From Hahellaceae bacterium (lineage in GTDB: Bacteria > Pseudomonadota > Gammaproteobacteria > Pseudomonadales > Oleiphilaceae), in assembly GCA_016716085.1 (NCBI GenBank), contig JADJWY010000001.1, positions 310,001-374,000 on the forward strand: a DNA stretch of 64,000 bases, in the 5' to 3' direction. The notes below the pieces were generated by a model. It worked only from the letters and a program-made list of their open reading frames with translations. It ran no database searches and was not told where the DNA came from. Shown here one piece after another: positions 7,834 to 15,954 of the stretch. Position 1 is the stretch's first letter, and each line of letters begins with the position of its first letter. The position numbers and the translations under genes were made by a program.

Positions 7834-10455
7834 ATGCTCGACATGCGCCAGACTACGCTTACGCTTGCTGTATCACTCATCATTTCAACGTTGACAGCGT
7901 GCGGTGGCGGAACCGGCGGATTAACCCAGAACGAAACAGCCCCCTCCACGGATGACGGAAATTCGACGCCTGATAACGGCAACACCACGCCCGACGATGG
8001 CGGCAACACGACACCCGACGACGGCGGTACGACGCCCCCCGCAACCTTTCAGGCATTTGCAACTGATGGTGAGTTGAATGCCACGATACGCTGGACCGAG
8101 TTCGGGGTTCCGCACATTACCGGCAACAGCCTGGAAGAAACCAGCTTTGGGACTGGCTATGCCTTTGCCCGCGACAATTACTGCCTGTTGATCGACCAGA
8201 TCACCAAGTATAACAGTGAGAGATCACGCTACTTCGGACCGGACCAGGACGAAGCGGATGACGCGCTTAACCTGATTAACGACTTTTCTTATCTGGCGCT
8301 GGGTATTCGGGCCCAGGCAGAAGCACAACTCGCCTCTCTGAGCGAGAACGCGCGGGCGCTGTTGTCCGGTTACAGTAAAGGGGTGAATCAGTACCTGCAG
8401 GAAACCGGTTCTGCGAACCTGGATCCTCATTGCGCCAATAAAGCCTGGGTTCGACCGATCACCGAAACCGACGTATTAACCTTTACGTTGGGCGTGGCGT
8501 TGCTACCCGGCTCAGCCAATTTCCTGGCTCCGATTTTTCGTGCCGCTCCCCCTAGCGTAAATTATGAACCGACGCTGGCTATGACGCAGTCGGTCGATCA
8601 GAGAGATTCCCTGAAGCAGGTCGCGGCAAGATGGAATCAGCGGACTGCGCTGAGCAATGCAGACTTCCCTCTGCCGAATCTGAATGCACAAAATATGGCG
8701 TCCAATGGCTGGGGTCTGGGCAAGGACAAAACGGAAAATGGCAAGGGCATGGTGCTGGCCAACCCGCACTTCCCCCATACCGGCAACCTGCGCTTCTGGC
8801 AGTTTCAGGTCACCTACCCCGGCTTTATGAATGTGATGGGCGCGTCACTGGCGGGGATGCCAGGCGTGGTGAATATCGGTTTTAACGAGAACCTCGGCTG
8901 GACGCATACCTTTTCCTCGGCCGAGCACTTTGTTCTCTATAAACTCGACATAGATAGCAATGATACCACCGGAATGACCTACACCTTTGATGGTCAGCCC
9001 CGTTCGATCACCTCCGAGACTTACTCCATTCAAGTTCTGGATAAGGATAGCGGCCTCACCTACCCGCTCAACAAAACGGTATACAGCAGCCATATTGGGC
9101 CGATGGTACTGGTGCCGGGACAACTCGGCTGGGATACCACCACCGCCTACAGTCTGCGCGACGCCAACCGTCAAAACGTCGACATTCTTGATCACTGGCT
9201 GGCCATGAATCGGGCCACCACCATGACCGAATTCAAGCAGGCCTTCCAGGACTACGATGGCGTGGTGTTCAACAACACGATGGCGGCAGACAAAGAGGGT
9301 AACACCTTCTACATTGACGATTCGACGGTGCCCAATTTGCCCGCTACTGCTGTCAATTTACTGAAAACCGACGCGACCACGATGGCGATTCGCGAAATTG
9401 CAGGCTTTGCCATCCTGCCTGCCAGCTCTGACACGCTGTTTACGGGAGCCGTACCTTACGCCCAGGCACCTAAGCTGGAGCGCAGCGACTTTGTGCAGAA
9501 CTCCAACGACAGTTTCTGGCTGACCAACCCAGCGAGTCCCATTACCGGCGCATCGCCTTTGTATGGTGCCACAGGTGTTGAACAGTCCCTCCGCTCGCGC
9601 ATGGGCCAGCGCCTCCTGAGTGCAACCGACGATGCCAGCGGTATTGACGGTAAGTACTCACTGACAGAATTAGAAGCGGCGCTGCTAAACAACCGCACCT
9701 ACCTGGGCGAAGCCGTGTTGAGTGATTTGCTCAGTCTGTGTCAGGCGCAGGGTACAACACCTGTCAATGACGTAAACCTGCAGCCTGCCTGTGCGGAACT
9801 GGCTGGATGGGATGGAAAAATGAACAAGGACAGCACGGGAGCCGTCGTCTTCCGCGAGTTCGCGCAACAGTTTGAATTGCTCGATAACGCGGACAAGTGG
9901 CAGAACGACTTCGATGCCACGAATCCGGTGGAGACGCCCAACACCCTGGCAACGGGTAGTGCGATTCTTGAAGCACTGGCTGCAGCCGTCGACAAAATCG
10001 CTGAGGCGGGCCAATCCGTGAATGCGACCCTGGGCGATGTTCAATTTGTCGAGCGCAGCACTGTGAGCGGCGCTGCAAGCGGAACCCGTCTCCCCTGGGC
10101 CGGTGCAAATGAAGTCGAAGGTGGCTTCAACGTATTCACAGCCGAGGAAGAGAATGACGGCTCATTGATCCCCCGCCATGTCTACCCGAGTCTGGCGGAC
10201 ACGCAATTGAGCGCGCAAGGCTACCATGTCACCTACGGTTCCAGCTGGATGTACGTGCTGAATTTTACGGATACAGGTCCCGTCGCACGAGGATTGCTGG
10301 CTTACTCTCAGTCAATTGATCCTCGTTCGTCCCACTATCAGGATCAGACAAGCTTGTATTCAACCTCACCGTCACTGCGACCGATTCGTTTCACAGAGGC
10401 GGATATTGATGCGAATAAGGTTGAGACCAAGACGCTGACCAGGACCCTTAACTGA
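7834..10455 (+). CDS. Penicillin acylase family lipoprotein (Ntn hydrolase)
   Basis: 873 residues. The N-terminus is a lipoprotein signal with lipobox LTAC (Cys about residue 23), followed by a low-complexity linker built of DDGGNTTP-like units to about residue 70. The rest is an acylase of the penicillin G acylase / PvdQ / aculeacin A acylase superfamily. ASNGWGLG at about Ser290 is the autocatalytic cleavage site and nucleophile, followed by GKGMVLANPHFP as in PvdQ-type enzymes. Such enzymes cleave amide bonds of acylated substrates; several degrade acyl-homoserine lactones or process siderophore precursors, but the substrate here cannot be deduced. The lipobox implies membrane anchoring, unlike the freely periplasmic PvdQ. 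Monocistronic, with a strong terminator immediately downstream. Confidence 0.92.
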   Translation: MLDMRQTTLTLAVSLIISTLTACGGGTGGLTQNETAPSTDDGNSTPDNGNTTPDDGGNTTPDDGGTTPPATFQAFATDGELNATIRWTEFGVPHITGNSLEETSFGTGYAFARDNYCLLIDQITKYNSERSRYFGPDQDEADDALNLINDFSYLALGIRAQAEAQLASLSENARALLSGYSKGVNQYLQETGSANLDPHCANKAWVRPITETDVLTFTLGVALLPGSANFLAPIFRAAPPSVNYEPTLAMTQSVDQRDSLKQVAARWNQRTALSNADFPLPNLNAQNMASNGWGLGKDKTENGKGMVLANPHFPHTGNLRFWQFQVTYPGFMNVMGASLAGMPGVVNIGFNENLGWTHTFSSAEHFVLYKLDIDSNDTTGMTYTFDGQPRSITSETYSIQVLDKDSGLTYPLNKTVYSSHIGPMVLVPGQLGWDTTTAYSLRDANRQNVDILDHWLAMNRATTMTEFKQAFQDYDGVVFNNTMAADKEGNTFYIDDSTVPNLPATAVNLLKTDATTMAIREIAGFAILPASSDTLFTGAVPYAQAPKLERSDFVQNSNDSFWLTNPASPITGASPLYGATGVEQSLRSRMGQRLLSATDDASGIDGKYSLTELEAALLNNRTYLGEAVLSDLLSLCQAQGTTPVNDVNLQPACAELAGWDGKMNKDSTGAVVFREFAQQFELLDNADKWQNDFDATNPVETPNTLATGSAILEALAAAVDKIAEAGQSVNATLGDVQFVERSTVSGAASGTRLPWAGANEVEGGFNVFTAEEENDGSLIPRHVYPSLADTQLSAQGYHVTYGSSWMYVLNFTDTGPVARGLLAYSQSIDPRSSHYQDQTSLYSTSPSLRPIRFTEADIDANKVETKTLTRTLN

Positions 10456-10462
10456 TCTCATC

Positions 10463-10494
10463 AGGCGGCAGGCAAAAAACTGCCGCCTTTTTTC
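10463..10494 (+). terminator. Intrinsic terminator of the acylase gene
   Basis: AGGCGGCAG (10463-10471) and CTGCCGCCT (10480-10488) form a 9-bp perfect stem with an A-rich loop, followed by TTTTTT. Textbook rho-independent terminator, 8 bases after the stop codon. Confidence 0.92.
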
Positions 10495-10635
10495 TACCCC
10501 GCCACAGCACGCCGCCCCGCCATCACTATAAATTCCTTTTTATTCAGCATCTTGCCTTTAACCCACACTCAAGACACTGAGTTCGGCCCGCCAATTGCAT
10601 AGCCCTTTCAACACGTTCCAGGGGGATACTTGGCC

Positions 10636-11457
10636 ATGGGCTTATCATTTTTTCTCAACAACCTGATTGGTTTCATTTTTATCGGACTGGCGGTGACATT
10701 TTCCGCATCGGATCCCTCATTATTCTTCAACATACCGAGTCTGTTGATTGTAGTCGGAGGCAGCCTTGCGGCCCTGCTCGCCAGCTATCCATTGAAGGAT
10801 ATTAAAAGTGCCATGACACTGACCCGTTCGCTGTTCAACGAGCCGCCACTGGATGAAGCACGGGAAGTCGAAGCCATCGTTCAGTTTGCCGTGCTCTGGC
10901 AGCGCCACGATTTTCGGGGAATGGAATACCGTCTGGCACAGACTGAAAACCGTTTTTTGCACACCGGCATTCAATTGCTGCTGAGCAAAATACCCGTTCA
11001 GGATGTGATCGGCACACTGGGCTGGCGTATCCGCCGCCTCAAGGTGCGGGAACAGGCAGAAGCGCGGGTCTTCCATTCACTGGCCTCTTACGCACCGGCA
11101 TTTGGCATGGTCGGAACGCTAATTGGCCTGGTGAACATGATGCTGGTGATGAAGAATACCTCTGCCAGTGATCTTGGCGCGAATTGGGCCATTGCCCTGG
11201 TCACAACTTTTTATGGCGTGCTGCTGGCCAATCTGGTTTTCAAGCCGATTGCGACCAAACTGGAGCGTCGCACCGAACGCCGCCTGCTACTGATGACGAT
11301 GGTACTCGAAGGCATCAACTTGATGGGCATGGGGCGGAGTCCAGCGTTTATTCGCGAAAGCCTTTCATCCTTTGTCGCACATTACGACAACGAACTGGCA
11401 CACCCCGGTGTTGAAAAATCTGCACCCGGCCTGGCTATCAAAATTGCACCTCACTGA
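10636..11457 (+). CDS. MotA-like proton-channel / stator protein
   Basis: 273 residues of the MotA/TolQ/ExbB superfamily. It has the MotA order: N-terminal hydrophobic segments (FLNNLIGFIFIGLAVTF; IPSLLIVVGGSLAALLASYP), a cytoplasmic charged loop and the conserved C-terminal pair (APAFGMVGTLIGLVNMML; ANWAIALVTTFYGVLLANLVFKPIA). With the next gene it would make an ion-driven stator complex. ATG at 10636 is chosen because AGGGGG ends about 10 bases upstream; a TTG at 10630 is also in frame. No flagellar genes are nearby, so it may be a secondary flagellar stator or drive another envelope process. Confidence 0.85.
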   Translation: MGLSFFLNNLIGFIFIGLAVTFSASDPSLFFNIPSLLIVVGGSLAALLASYPLKDIKSAMTLTRSLFNEPPLDEAREVEAIVQFAVLWQRHDFRGMEYRLAQTENRFLHTGIQLLLSKIPVQDVIGTLGWRIRRLKVREQAEARVFHSLASYAPAFGMVGTLIGLVNMMLVMKNTSASDLGANWAIALVTTFYGVLLANLVFKPIATKLERRTERRLLLMTMVLEGINLMGMGRSPAFIRESLSSFVAHYDNELAHPGVEKSAPGLAIKIAPH

Positions 11458-11467
11458 GGCTTGCGCC

Positions 11468-12079
11468 ATGATCAAAGACACGCTGCCGTTTCCTAACGAG
11501 CCCGGAAATCTGCCCCGCTTTGAATTGAGTGCGGAGGATTTGCAAGCGCACTCCGATGATAACTCCGGCTGGATGATCACCTATCTTGATGTCTTTATTC
11601 TGACTGCCGCCCTGTTTGCTTCACTGCTGGTGTTGAAGCCCTCGCCTGACACGCTGGCAGACTCCCGCTTGCGCTCGGCGTTGCCCGCCGAAGTGGCGAT
11701 GCATCGAACACCGGCGGGTGAAGCCGCGCTGGACATTGGCAGTGCCGTCTTATTTGGTGCGTCGGAAGCCACTCTGAGCCTGGCAGGGGCCGCGGTGATC
11801 GACCAACTGTTACCCATCATTCAGGAAACACGGGATCTGATCATCATTGAGGGGCATTCCGATGCCTCTCCCATCAATACGGTGCTATACCCCTCCAACT
11901 GGGAGTTGGCCGGGGCAAGAGCGATGAGCGTGCTGCATTATCTGGTCGCTCAGGGCGTAGATCGTCAACGTCTGCGCATGGTGAGCTATGCCGATACCCA
12001 GCCGCTGCTTCCGAATACGACAGAAGATAACCGGCGAAAAAATCGCCGGGTGAGTATCGTGCTGCGCACACCGGATTAG
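11468..12079 (+). CDS. MotB-like OmpA-domain stator protein
   Basis: 203 residues. One membrane segment near the N-terminus (WMITYLDVFILTAALFASLLVL, about residues 37-58) carries the MotB-type aspartate in TYLD, the residue that binds the coupling ion in stators. The C-terminal half is an OmpA-like peptidoglycan-binding domain (IIIEGHSDASPI, NWELAGARAMSVLHYL, MVSYADTQPL, NRRKNRRVSIVL). It starts 10 bases after the motA-like stop. It is shorter than flagellar MotB (about 300 residues) because the linker is reduced. Its stop overlaps the convergent pspA-like stop by 4 bases. Confidence 0.85.
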   Translation: MIKDTLPFPNEPGNLPRFELSAEDLQAHSDDNSGWMITYLDVFILTAALFASLLVLKPSPDTLADSRLRSALPAEVAMHRTPAGEAALDIGSAVLFGASEATLSLAGAAVIDQLLPIIQETRDLIIIEGHSDASPINTVLYPSNWELAGARAMSVLHYLVAQGVDRQRLRMVSYADTQPLLPNTTEDNRRKNRRVSIVLRTPD

Positions 12080-12786
12080 GCATCTGCCTCCGTTGCCGGG
12101 CCTCGCTCCCCCGAGGCCGACAGCGTGAGCCGCTCAAGCACTTGTGAGATCGCCTGCCGCCGCTGATGCGCTGCAAGATCCTGCCGGATGGCAACCACCG
12201 CCTCCCCTTCTATGACATCATCCACCTGCCGGGAGGCATCCAATTCATCCTGCAGGCGAGCCTGTTGACCTTCGATACGAGTCCAGCTCGATCGCAGATC
12301 CGCCAGTGGATCGACGTTACGCGGCTCAGAGCCAGCACAGGCCAGTGCATTGGCCTTGGATTTCGCCAGGGACAGTCGGAAACGATGCTGCCGGATTGTG
12401 TCGAGCAAGCTGCGCAGGGACTGGCGGGCATTCGCCTCATCCGTTGACATTTGGTCGAGCATGGCCTGCAGTTCGCGCTTCTGGGTTTCTGCCTCGACGA
12501 TTTTTTCCGCCAGCGCCTCAACCGCCCCGCTGGGAAAATGAGTCAGAACCAGGCGTGCATCGTCTTCAAGCGCCTTGATTCGTTGACAGACCGTATGCTG
12601 CTGGCGCTCAATCTGCTTTCGCTCGGCCATCAGGGCCACCAGGCGTTGCCGTGATCCCTGTGCGAGTTGTTCAACCTCTACGATTTCCTGCTCAAAAATC
12701 ACCAGGGCATGTCGATCGAGCCACTGCTCACCCTGCTCGCGCCAAACACCCCGAAACGCCGTCGACATTTTTCGCATGATACTCAT
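12076..12786 (-). CDS. PspA/IM30 family protein
   Basis: 236 residues, almost entirely alpha-helical coiled coil, starting MSIMRKMSTAFRG with the FEQEI motif near residue 31 that is typical of PspA/Vipp1. PspA-type proteins bind stressed inner membranes and act as ESCRT-III-like membrane scaffolds. AAGGAGTCCTT precedes the ATG. It begins 10 bases after the YiaAB-type gene, so the two form an operon. No PspF or PspBC homologue is adjacent, so regulation is probably not the enteric Psp circuit; the HTH gene divergent to it is a candidate regulator by position only. Confidence 0.85.
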   Translation of the reverse strand: MSIMRKMSTAFRGVWREQGEQWLDRHALVIFEQEIVEVEQLAQGSRQRLVALMAERKQIERQQHTVCQRIKALEDDARLVLTHFPSGAVEALAEKIVEAETQKRELQAMLDQMSTDEANARQSLRSLLDTIRQHRFRLSLAKSKANALACAGSEPRNVDPLADLRSSWTRIEGQQARLQDELDASRQVDDVIEGEAVVAIRQDLAAHQRRQAISQVLERLTLSASGERGPATEADA

Positions 12787-12795
12787 AAGGACTCC

Positions 12796-13068
12796 TTATT
12801 CTCCGAACTCTTTCATCAATTGCTTGGTTCTGGCTTCGCTGACCTTGTGAATCAGGCGCTGACTTTCATGTTCATCGCGCAGGGTCTTCGATAATGTGAT
12901 GGTCGAACTGACCATGAACAGTGCCGTGATGGCCAGATAGCCTTTCACCACCAGATCCGCCGGCATGAATACAATGCCGCCGATCATGGCCAGTAATGAA
13001 ATGGCAAAAGAACTTTTCACAAAGAACAACCAGCTCTGGCTATTGCTCTGCACTTCTTCAATCGTCAT
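12796..13068 (-). CDS. YiaA/YiaB two-helix inner-membrane protein
   Basis: 90 residues with two hydrophobic segments (SFAISLLAMIGGIVFM and VKGYLAITALFMVSSTITL) in the YiaAB two-helix pattern: a short N-terminal arm ending SWLFFVKSSF and a charged C-terminal tail. Role unknown in the family. ATG at 13068 has GGAGACCTT just upstream and is preferred over the longer frame to 13113. It is the first gene of a two-gene unit with pspA, suggesting a membrane-stress function. Confidence 0.8.
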   Translation of the reverse strand: MTIEEVQSNSQSWLFFVKSSFAISLLAMIGGIVFMPADLVVKGYLAITALFMVSSTITLSKTLRDEHESQRLIHKVSEARTKQLMKEFGE

Positions 13069-13244
13069 AAGGTCTCCTGCAGCCACGCTGCGTGTCGTTG
13101 GAACGTGGCCCACCTTACTCAGCAGTCGTGCAAAACAAAACCATCATGCGTAAAGCATCCATCCATTGCACCAAAGGTATTACTAAACGATACTTTCCAA
13201 CAAAACATAGCCTCTGCCTCATCCCCGACAGGAGAATCCCGATC

Positions 13245-13997
13245 ATGATCACGAGCGATGACATCGTGAAAACCCTTAAACGAGCCCTGAAGGAAAAGCA
13301 GATGACCTACCGCAATGTCGCAGCCCATCTGGAGCTAACAGAATCCAGTGTGAAACGTCTCTTCAGCAGCGGCGATTTCTCGCTCAAACGATTGGAGCAA
13401 ATCTGCCAAATGATGGATCTTGATCTCGGCGATCTGATGCTGCAGGTACAGCAACGCCGCCAACGCATCAGCACACTAACCCTGGAACAGGAAAGCCAAC
13501 TGGTCTCGGATATTCCCTTGCTGCTGGTCGCCGTCTGCGTGCTGAATCAGTGGAGCGTAAAGGATATGCTGGAGGTCTACGCCTTTACCGAACATGAACT
13601 GGTGCGCGCCTTAGCCCGTCTGGACCGGATCAGGCTCATTGAACTGCAACCGGGTAACCGGGTACGCCTGTTGATTTCACCTGACTTTAACTGGATCAAG
13701 GGCGGCCCCATTCAGCAATTCTTTGAGGCACAGGTGCAGTCCGATTTTTTCAAGGCACGCTTCAGCGGGAAGGGTGAGATTCGCCTGTTCGTTTCCGGTA
13801 TGCTTTCCCGTGGCTCGAATGATCAAATGCGTCGGCGTATCGAACGCCTGGCTGCCGGCTTCAGGCAATTATCGGAAGATGATCGGGCGCTGCCGATCAA
13901 CGAGCGATTTGGCACCAGTCTGATCCTCGCCATGCGCCCCTGGGAGCTAGCTGCGTTTGAAGCATTGCGACGCTCGCCCGACCGTCGCCAGTTCTAA
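13245..13997 (+). CDS. Cro/C1-type helix-turn-helix transcriptional regulator
   Basis: 250 residues. The N-terminal 60 residues form an XRE-type HTH (VKTLKRALKEKQMTYRNVA, then LTESSVKRLFSSGDFSLKRLEQICQMMDL). The remaining 190 residues are a helical domain with no motif I can name, containing a winged-helix-like stretch around residues 105-145. The ATG at 13245 has AGGAG 10 bases upstream; the longer frame from 13092 has no such site. Divergent from the YiaAB-PspA operon and upstream of the MFS-PlsC gene; either could be its target. Confidence 0.8.
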   Translation: MITSDDIVKTLKRALKEKQMTYRNVAAHLELTESSVKRLFSSGDFSLKRLEQICQMMDLDLGDLMLQVQQRRQRISTLTLEQESQLVSDIPLLLVAVCVLNQWSVKDMLEVYAFTEHELVRALARLDRIRLIELQPGNRVRLLISPDFNWIKGGPIQQFFEAQVQSDFFKARFSGKGEIRLFVSGMLSRGSNDQMRRRIERLAAGFRQLSEDDRALPINERFGTSLILAMRPWELAAFEALRRSPDRRQF

Positions 13998-14061
13998 ACC
14001 CGTTTCAGGACCTTATAACTATGCTAAAGTCATGTTTATCCACCCTCAGGATGTCACCACG

Positions 14062-15954
14062 ATGAAGCCCCATAGCCCTGCCGATCTGATGCGCAGTCGG
14101 CGATTTCTGCCTTTTTTTATCACCCAGGCGCTCGGTGCCTTTAATGACAACGTCTATAAAAATGCGCTCCTGCTGATCATTACCTTTTCAGCGGGCTCTG
14201 CGATGGGTGTCAATGAGCATATTGTGGTCAATCTGGCGGCTGGCCTGTTCATTCTGCCCTTCTTTATTCTTTCCCCTACCGCCGGACAAATCGCCGACAA
14301 ATACGAGAAGTCGTCCATCATCCGCAAAGTCAAATTTGCCGAAATTATCATCATGGGCCTCGCGGCGGTTGCCTTCGTTTACGACGCTTACTGGACGTTG
14401 ATGTTCCTGCTGTTTGCCATGGGGACGCAATCCGCTTTTTTTGGTCCGGTCAAATACGCGATTCTGCCTCAACATCTGAAAGACTCGGAGCTGGTCGGAG
14501 GCAATGCCCTGGTCGAGATGGGCACGTTTCTCGCCATCCTTGCCGGAACGATCCTGGCAGGCATACTCGCCACCTTGCCGGACGCAAAGGTCTGGGTCGC
14601 CCTCAGTGTGGTCATCTTTGCGATTCTGGGTTACATCAGCAGTCGCAGCGTTCCTGAAGCCCCTGCTGCGGACCCCAGCATACAGGTTAACTGGAACCCG
14701 GCGACGGAACTGGTTTCAATCTGGCGAGATACGCGTCAGAACCGGGCCGTTTACTTATCGATCATGGCGATCAGCTGGTTCTGGTTTCTGGGCGCCAGCT
14801 ACCTTACCCAGTTCCCGAATTTTGCCAAAGAAGTTCTGCATGGGGATGCCACCGTGGTCACCCTGCTGCTGACGGTATTTTCAGTGGGCATTGCCATCGG
14901 CTCCATGCTGTGTGAACGGCTTTCCGAAGGCAAGGTCGAGCTGGGTATTGTGCCGATGGGGGCGATTGGATTGACGGTTTTTGGGGCTGACCTGACCTTC
15001 GCGGCTGAAGCGCTGCGCATCGACCTCACGACTCCCGCGCTCGGCGCGCTTGGCTTCTGGGGCCTGGAGCATAGCGGTCGTGTGCTGACGGATCTGGCCC
15101 TGATCGGGATCTTTGGTGGTCTGTTTATCGTGCCCCTGTATGCGCTGATTCAACAGCGTTCAGACCCTAAACGACGGGCGCAGGTGATTGCGGCCAATAA
15201 TGTCCTCAACGCGGCGTTCATGGTTGGCAGTGCGATATTTGCGGTGATATTTCTATCCCTGCTCGGCCTGAGCATTCCAGAGTATTTTCTGGTGCTTGCG
15301 ATCATGAATCTGGTGGTCTCGATTTACGTCTTCCAGCAGGTGCCGGAATTTGCCCTGCGTTTCGTAGTATGGATTCTCTCGCATACGATTTATCGGGTGC
15401 GTAAAACCGGTCTGGAGCATATCCCGGAGGAAGGGCCCGTGGTGTTGGTCTGCAACCATGTCAGCTACATGGACGCTCTAATCCTGGGCGGAGCGATTCG
15501 CCGTCCCGTGCGCTTCGTCATGGACAAGCAAATTGCGGAAATGTTTGGCATGCGTACTTTTTTCCGCCTGGCCAAGACCATTCCAATCTGCTCCGAGAAA
15601 AAAGACCCGGAGACCTACCAGCGCGCCTTTGAGCGGGTCCGTGAAGATTTGCAGGAGGGCAATGCCGTCTGCATCTTCCCGGAAGGCCGCCTGACCACCA
15701 GCGGTGAAGTCGAAACCTTTCGCAAAGGCATCGAACGTATCATTGCTGAAACGCCCGTGCCTGTCGTGCCAATGGCCCTGCAAGGCTTATGGGGTTCCTT
15801 CTTCAGTCATAAAGGCAGACCCGCGTTGACGAAATTGCCCCAACGGTTCTGGTCACGCATCCAACTGGTCGTCGCCCCGGCGGTTGCCCCACAGGATGTC
15901 TCGGCTGAGCGTCTTGAACGCACAGTCAGAGAGTTGCGGGGGCCTCTGGCATGA
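14062..15954 (+). CDS. MFS transporter - 1-acylglycerol-3-phosphate acyltransferase fusion
   Basis: 630 residues in two parts. Residues about 1-430 are an LplT-type major facilitator with around 12 membrane segments (FFITQALGAFNDNVYKNALL; FGPVKYAILPQHL). Residues about 440-630 are a PlsC-type acyltransferase with the HX4D motif in CNHVSYMDAL and the FPEGRLTTSG block. In E. coli, LplT flips lysophospholipids and Aas (acyltransferase plus acyl-ACP synthetase) re-acylates them. Many bacteria fuse all three domains, but here the AMP-binding synthetase domain is absent and the protein ends after PlsC. I infer lysophospholipid uptake and re-acylation using acyl-ACP or acyl-CoA made elsewhere. ATG at 14062 has TCAGGA 10 bases before it; 14032 is an alternative. 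Overlaps the next gene by 4 bases (ATGA). Confidence 0.88.
   Translation: MKPHSPADLMRSRRFLPFFITQALGAFNDNVYKNALLLIITFSAGSAMGVNEHIVVNLAAGLFILPFFILSPTAGQIADKYEKSSIIRKVKFAEIIIMGLAAVAFVYDAYWTLMFLLFAMGTQSAFFGPVKYAILPQHLKDSELVGGNALVEMGTFLAILAGTILAGILATLPDAKVWVALSVVIFAILGYISSRSVPEAPAADPSIQVNWNPATELVSIWRDTRQNRAVYLSIMAISWFWFLGASYLTQFPNFAKEVLHGDATVVTLLLTVFSVGIAIGSMLCERLSEGKVELGIVPMGAIGLTVFGADLTFAAEALRIDLTTPALGALGFWGLEHSGRVLTDLALIGIFGGLFIVPLYALIQQRSDPKRRAQVIAANNVLNAAFMVGSAIFAVIFLSLLGLSIPEYFLVLAIMNLVVSIYVFQQVPEFALRFVVWILSHTIYRVRKTGLEHIPEEGPVVLVCNHVSYMDALILGGAIRRPVRFVMDKQIAEMFGMRTFFRLAKTIPICSEKKDPETYQRAFERVREDLQEGNAVCIFPEGRLTTSGEVETFRKGIERIIAETPVPVVPMALQGLWGSFFSHKGRPALTKLPQRFWSRIQLVVAPAVAPQDVSAERLERTVRELRGPLA

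Noticed and set aside
7921..8062. Short repeats GACGGCGGNACGACRCC, considered as a CRISPR or tandem DNA repeat
   Set aside because: They encode the low-complexity DDGGNTTP linker of the acylase lipoprotein and have no spacers.
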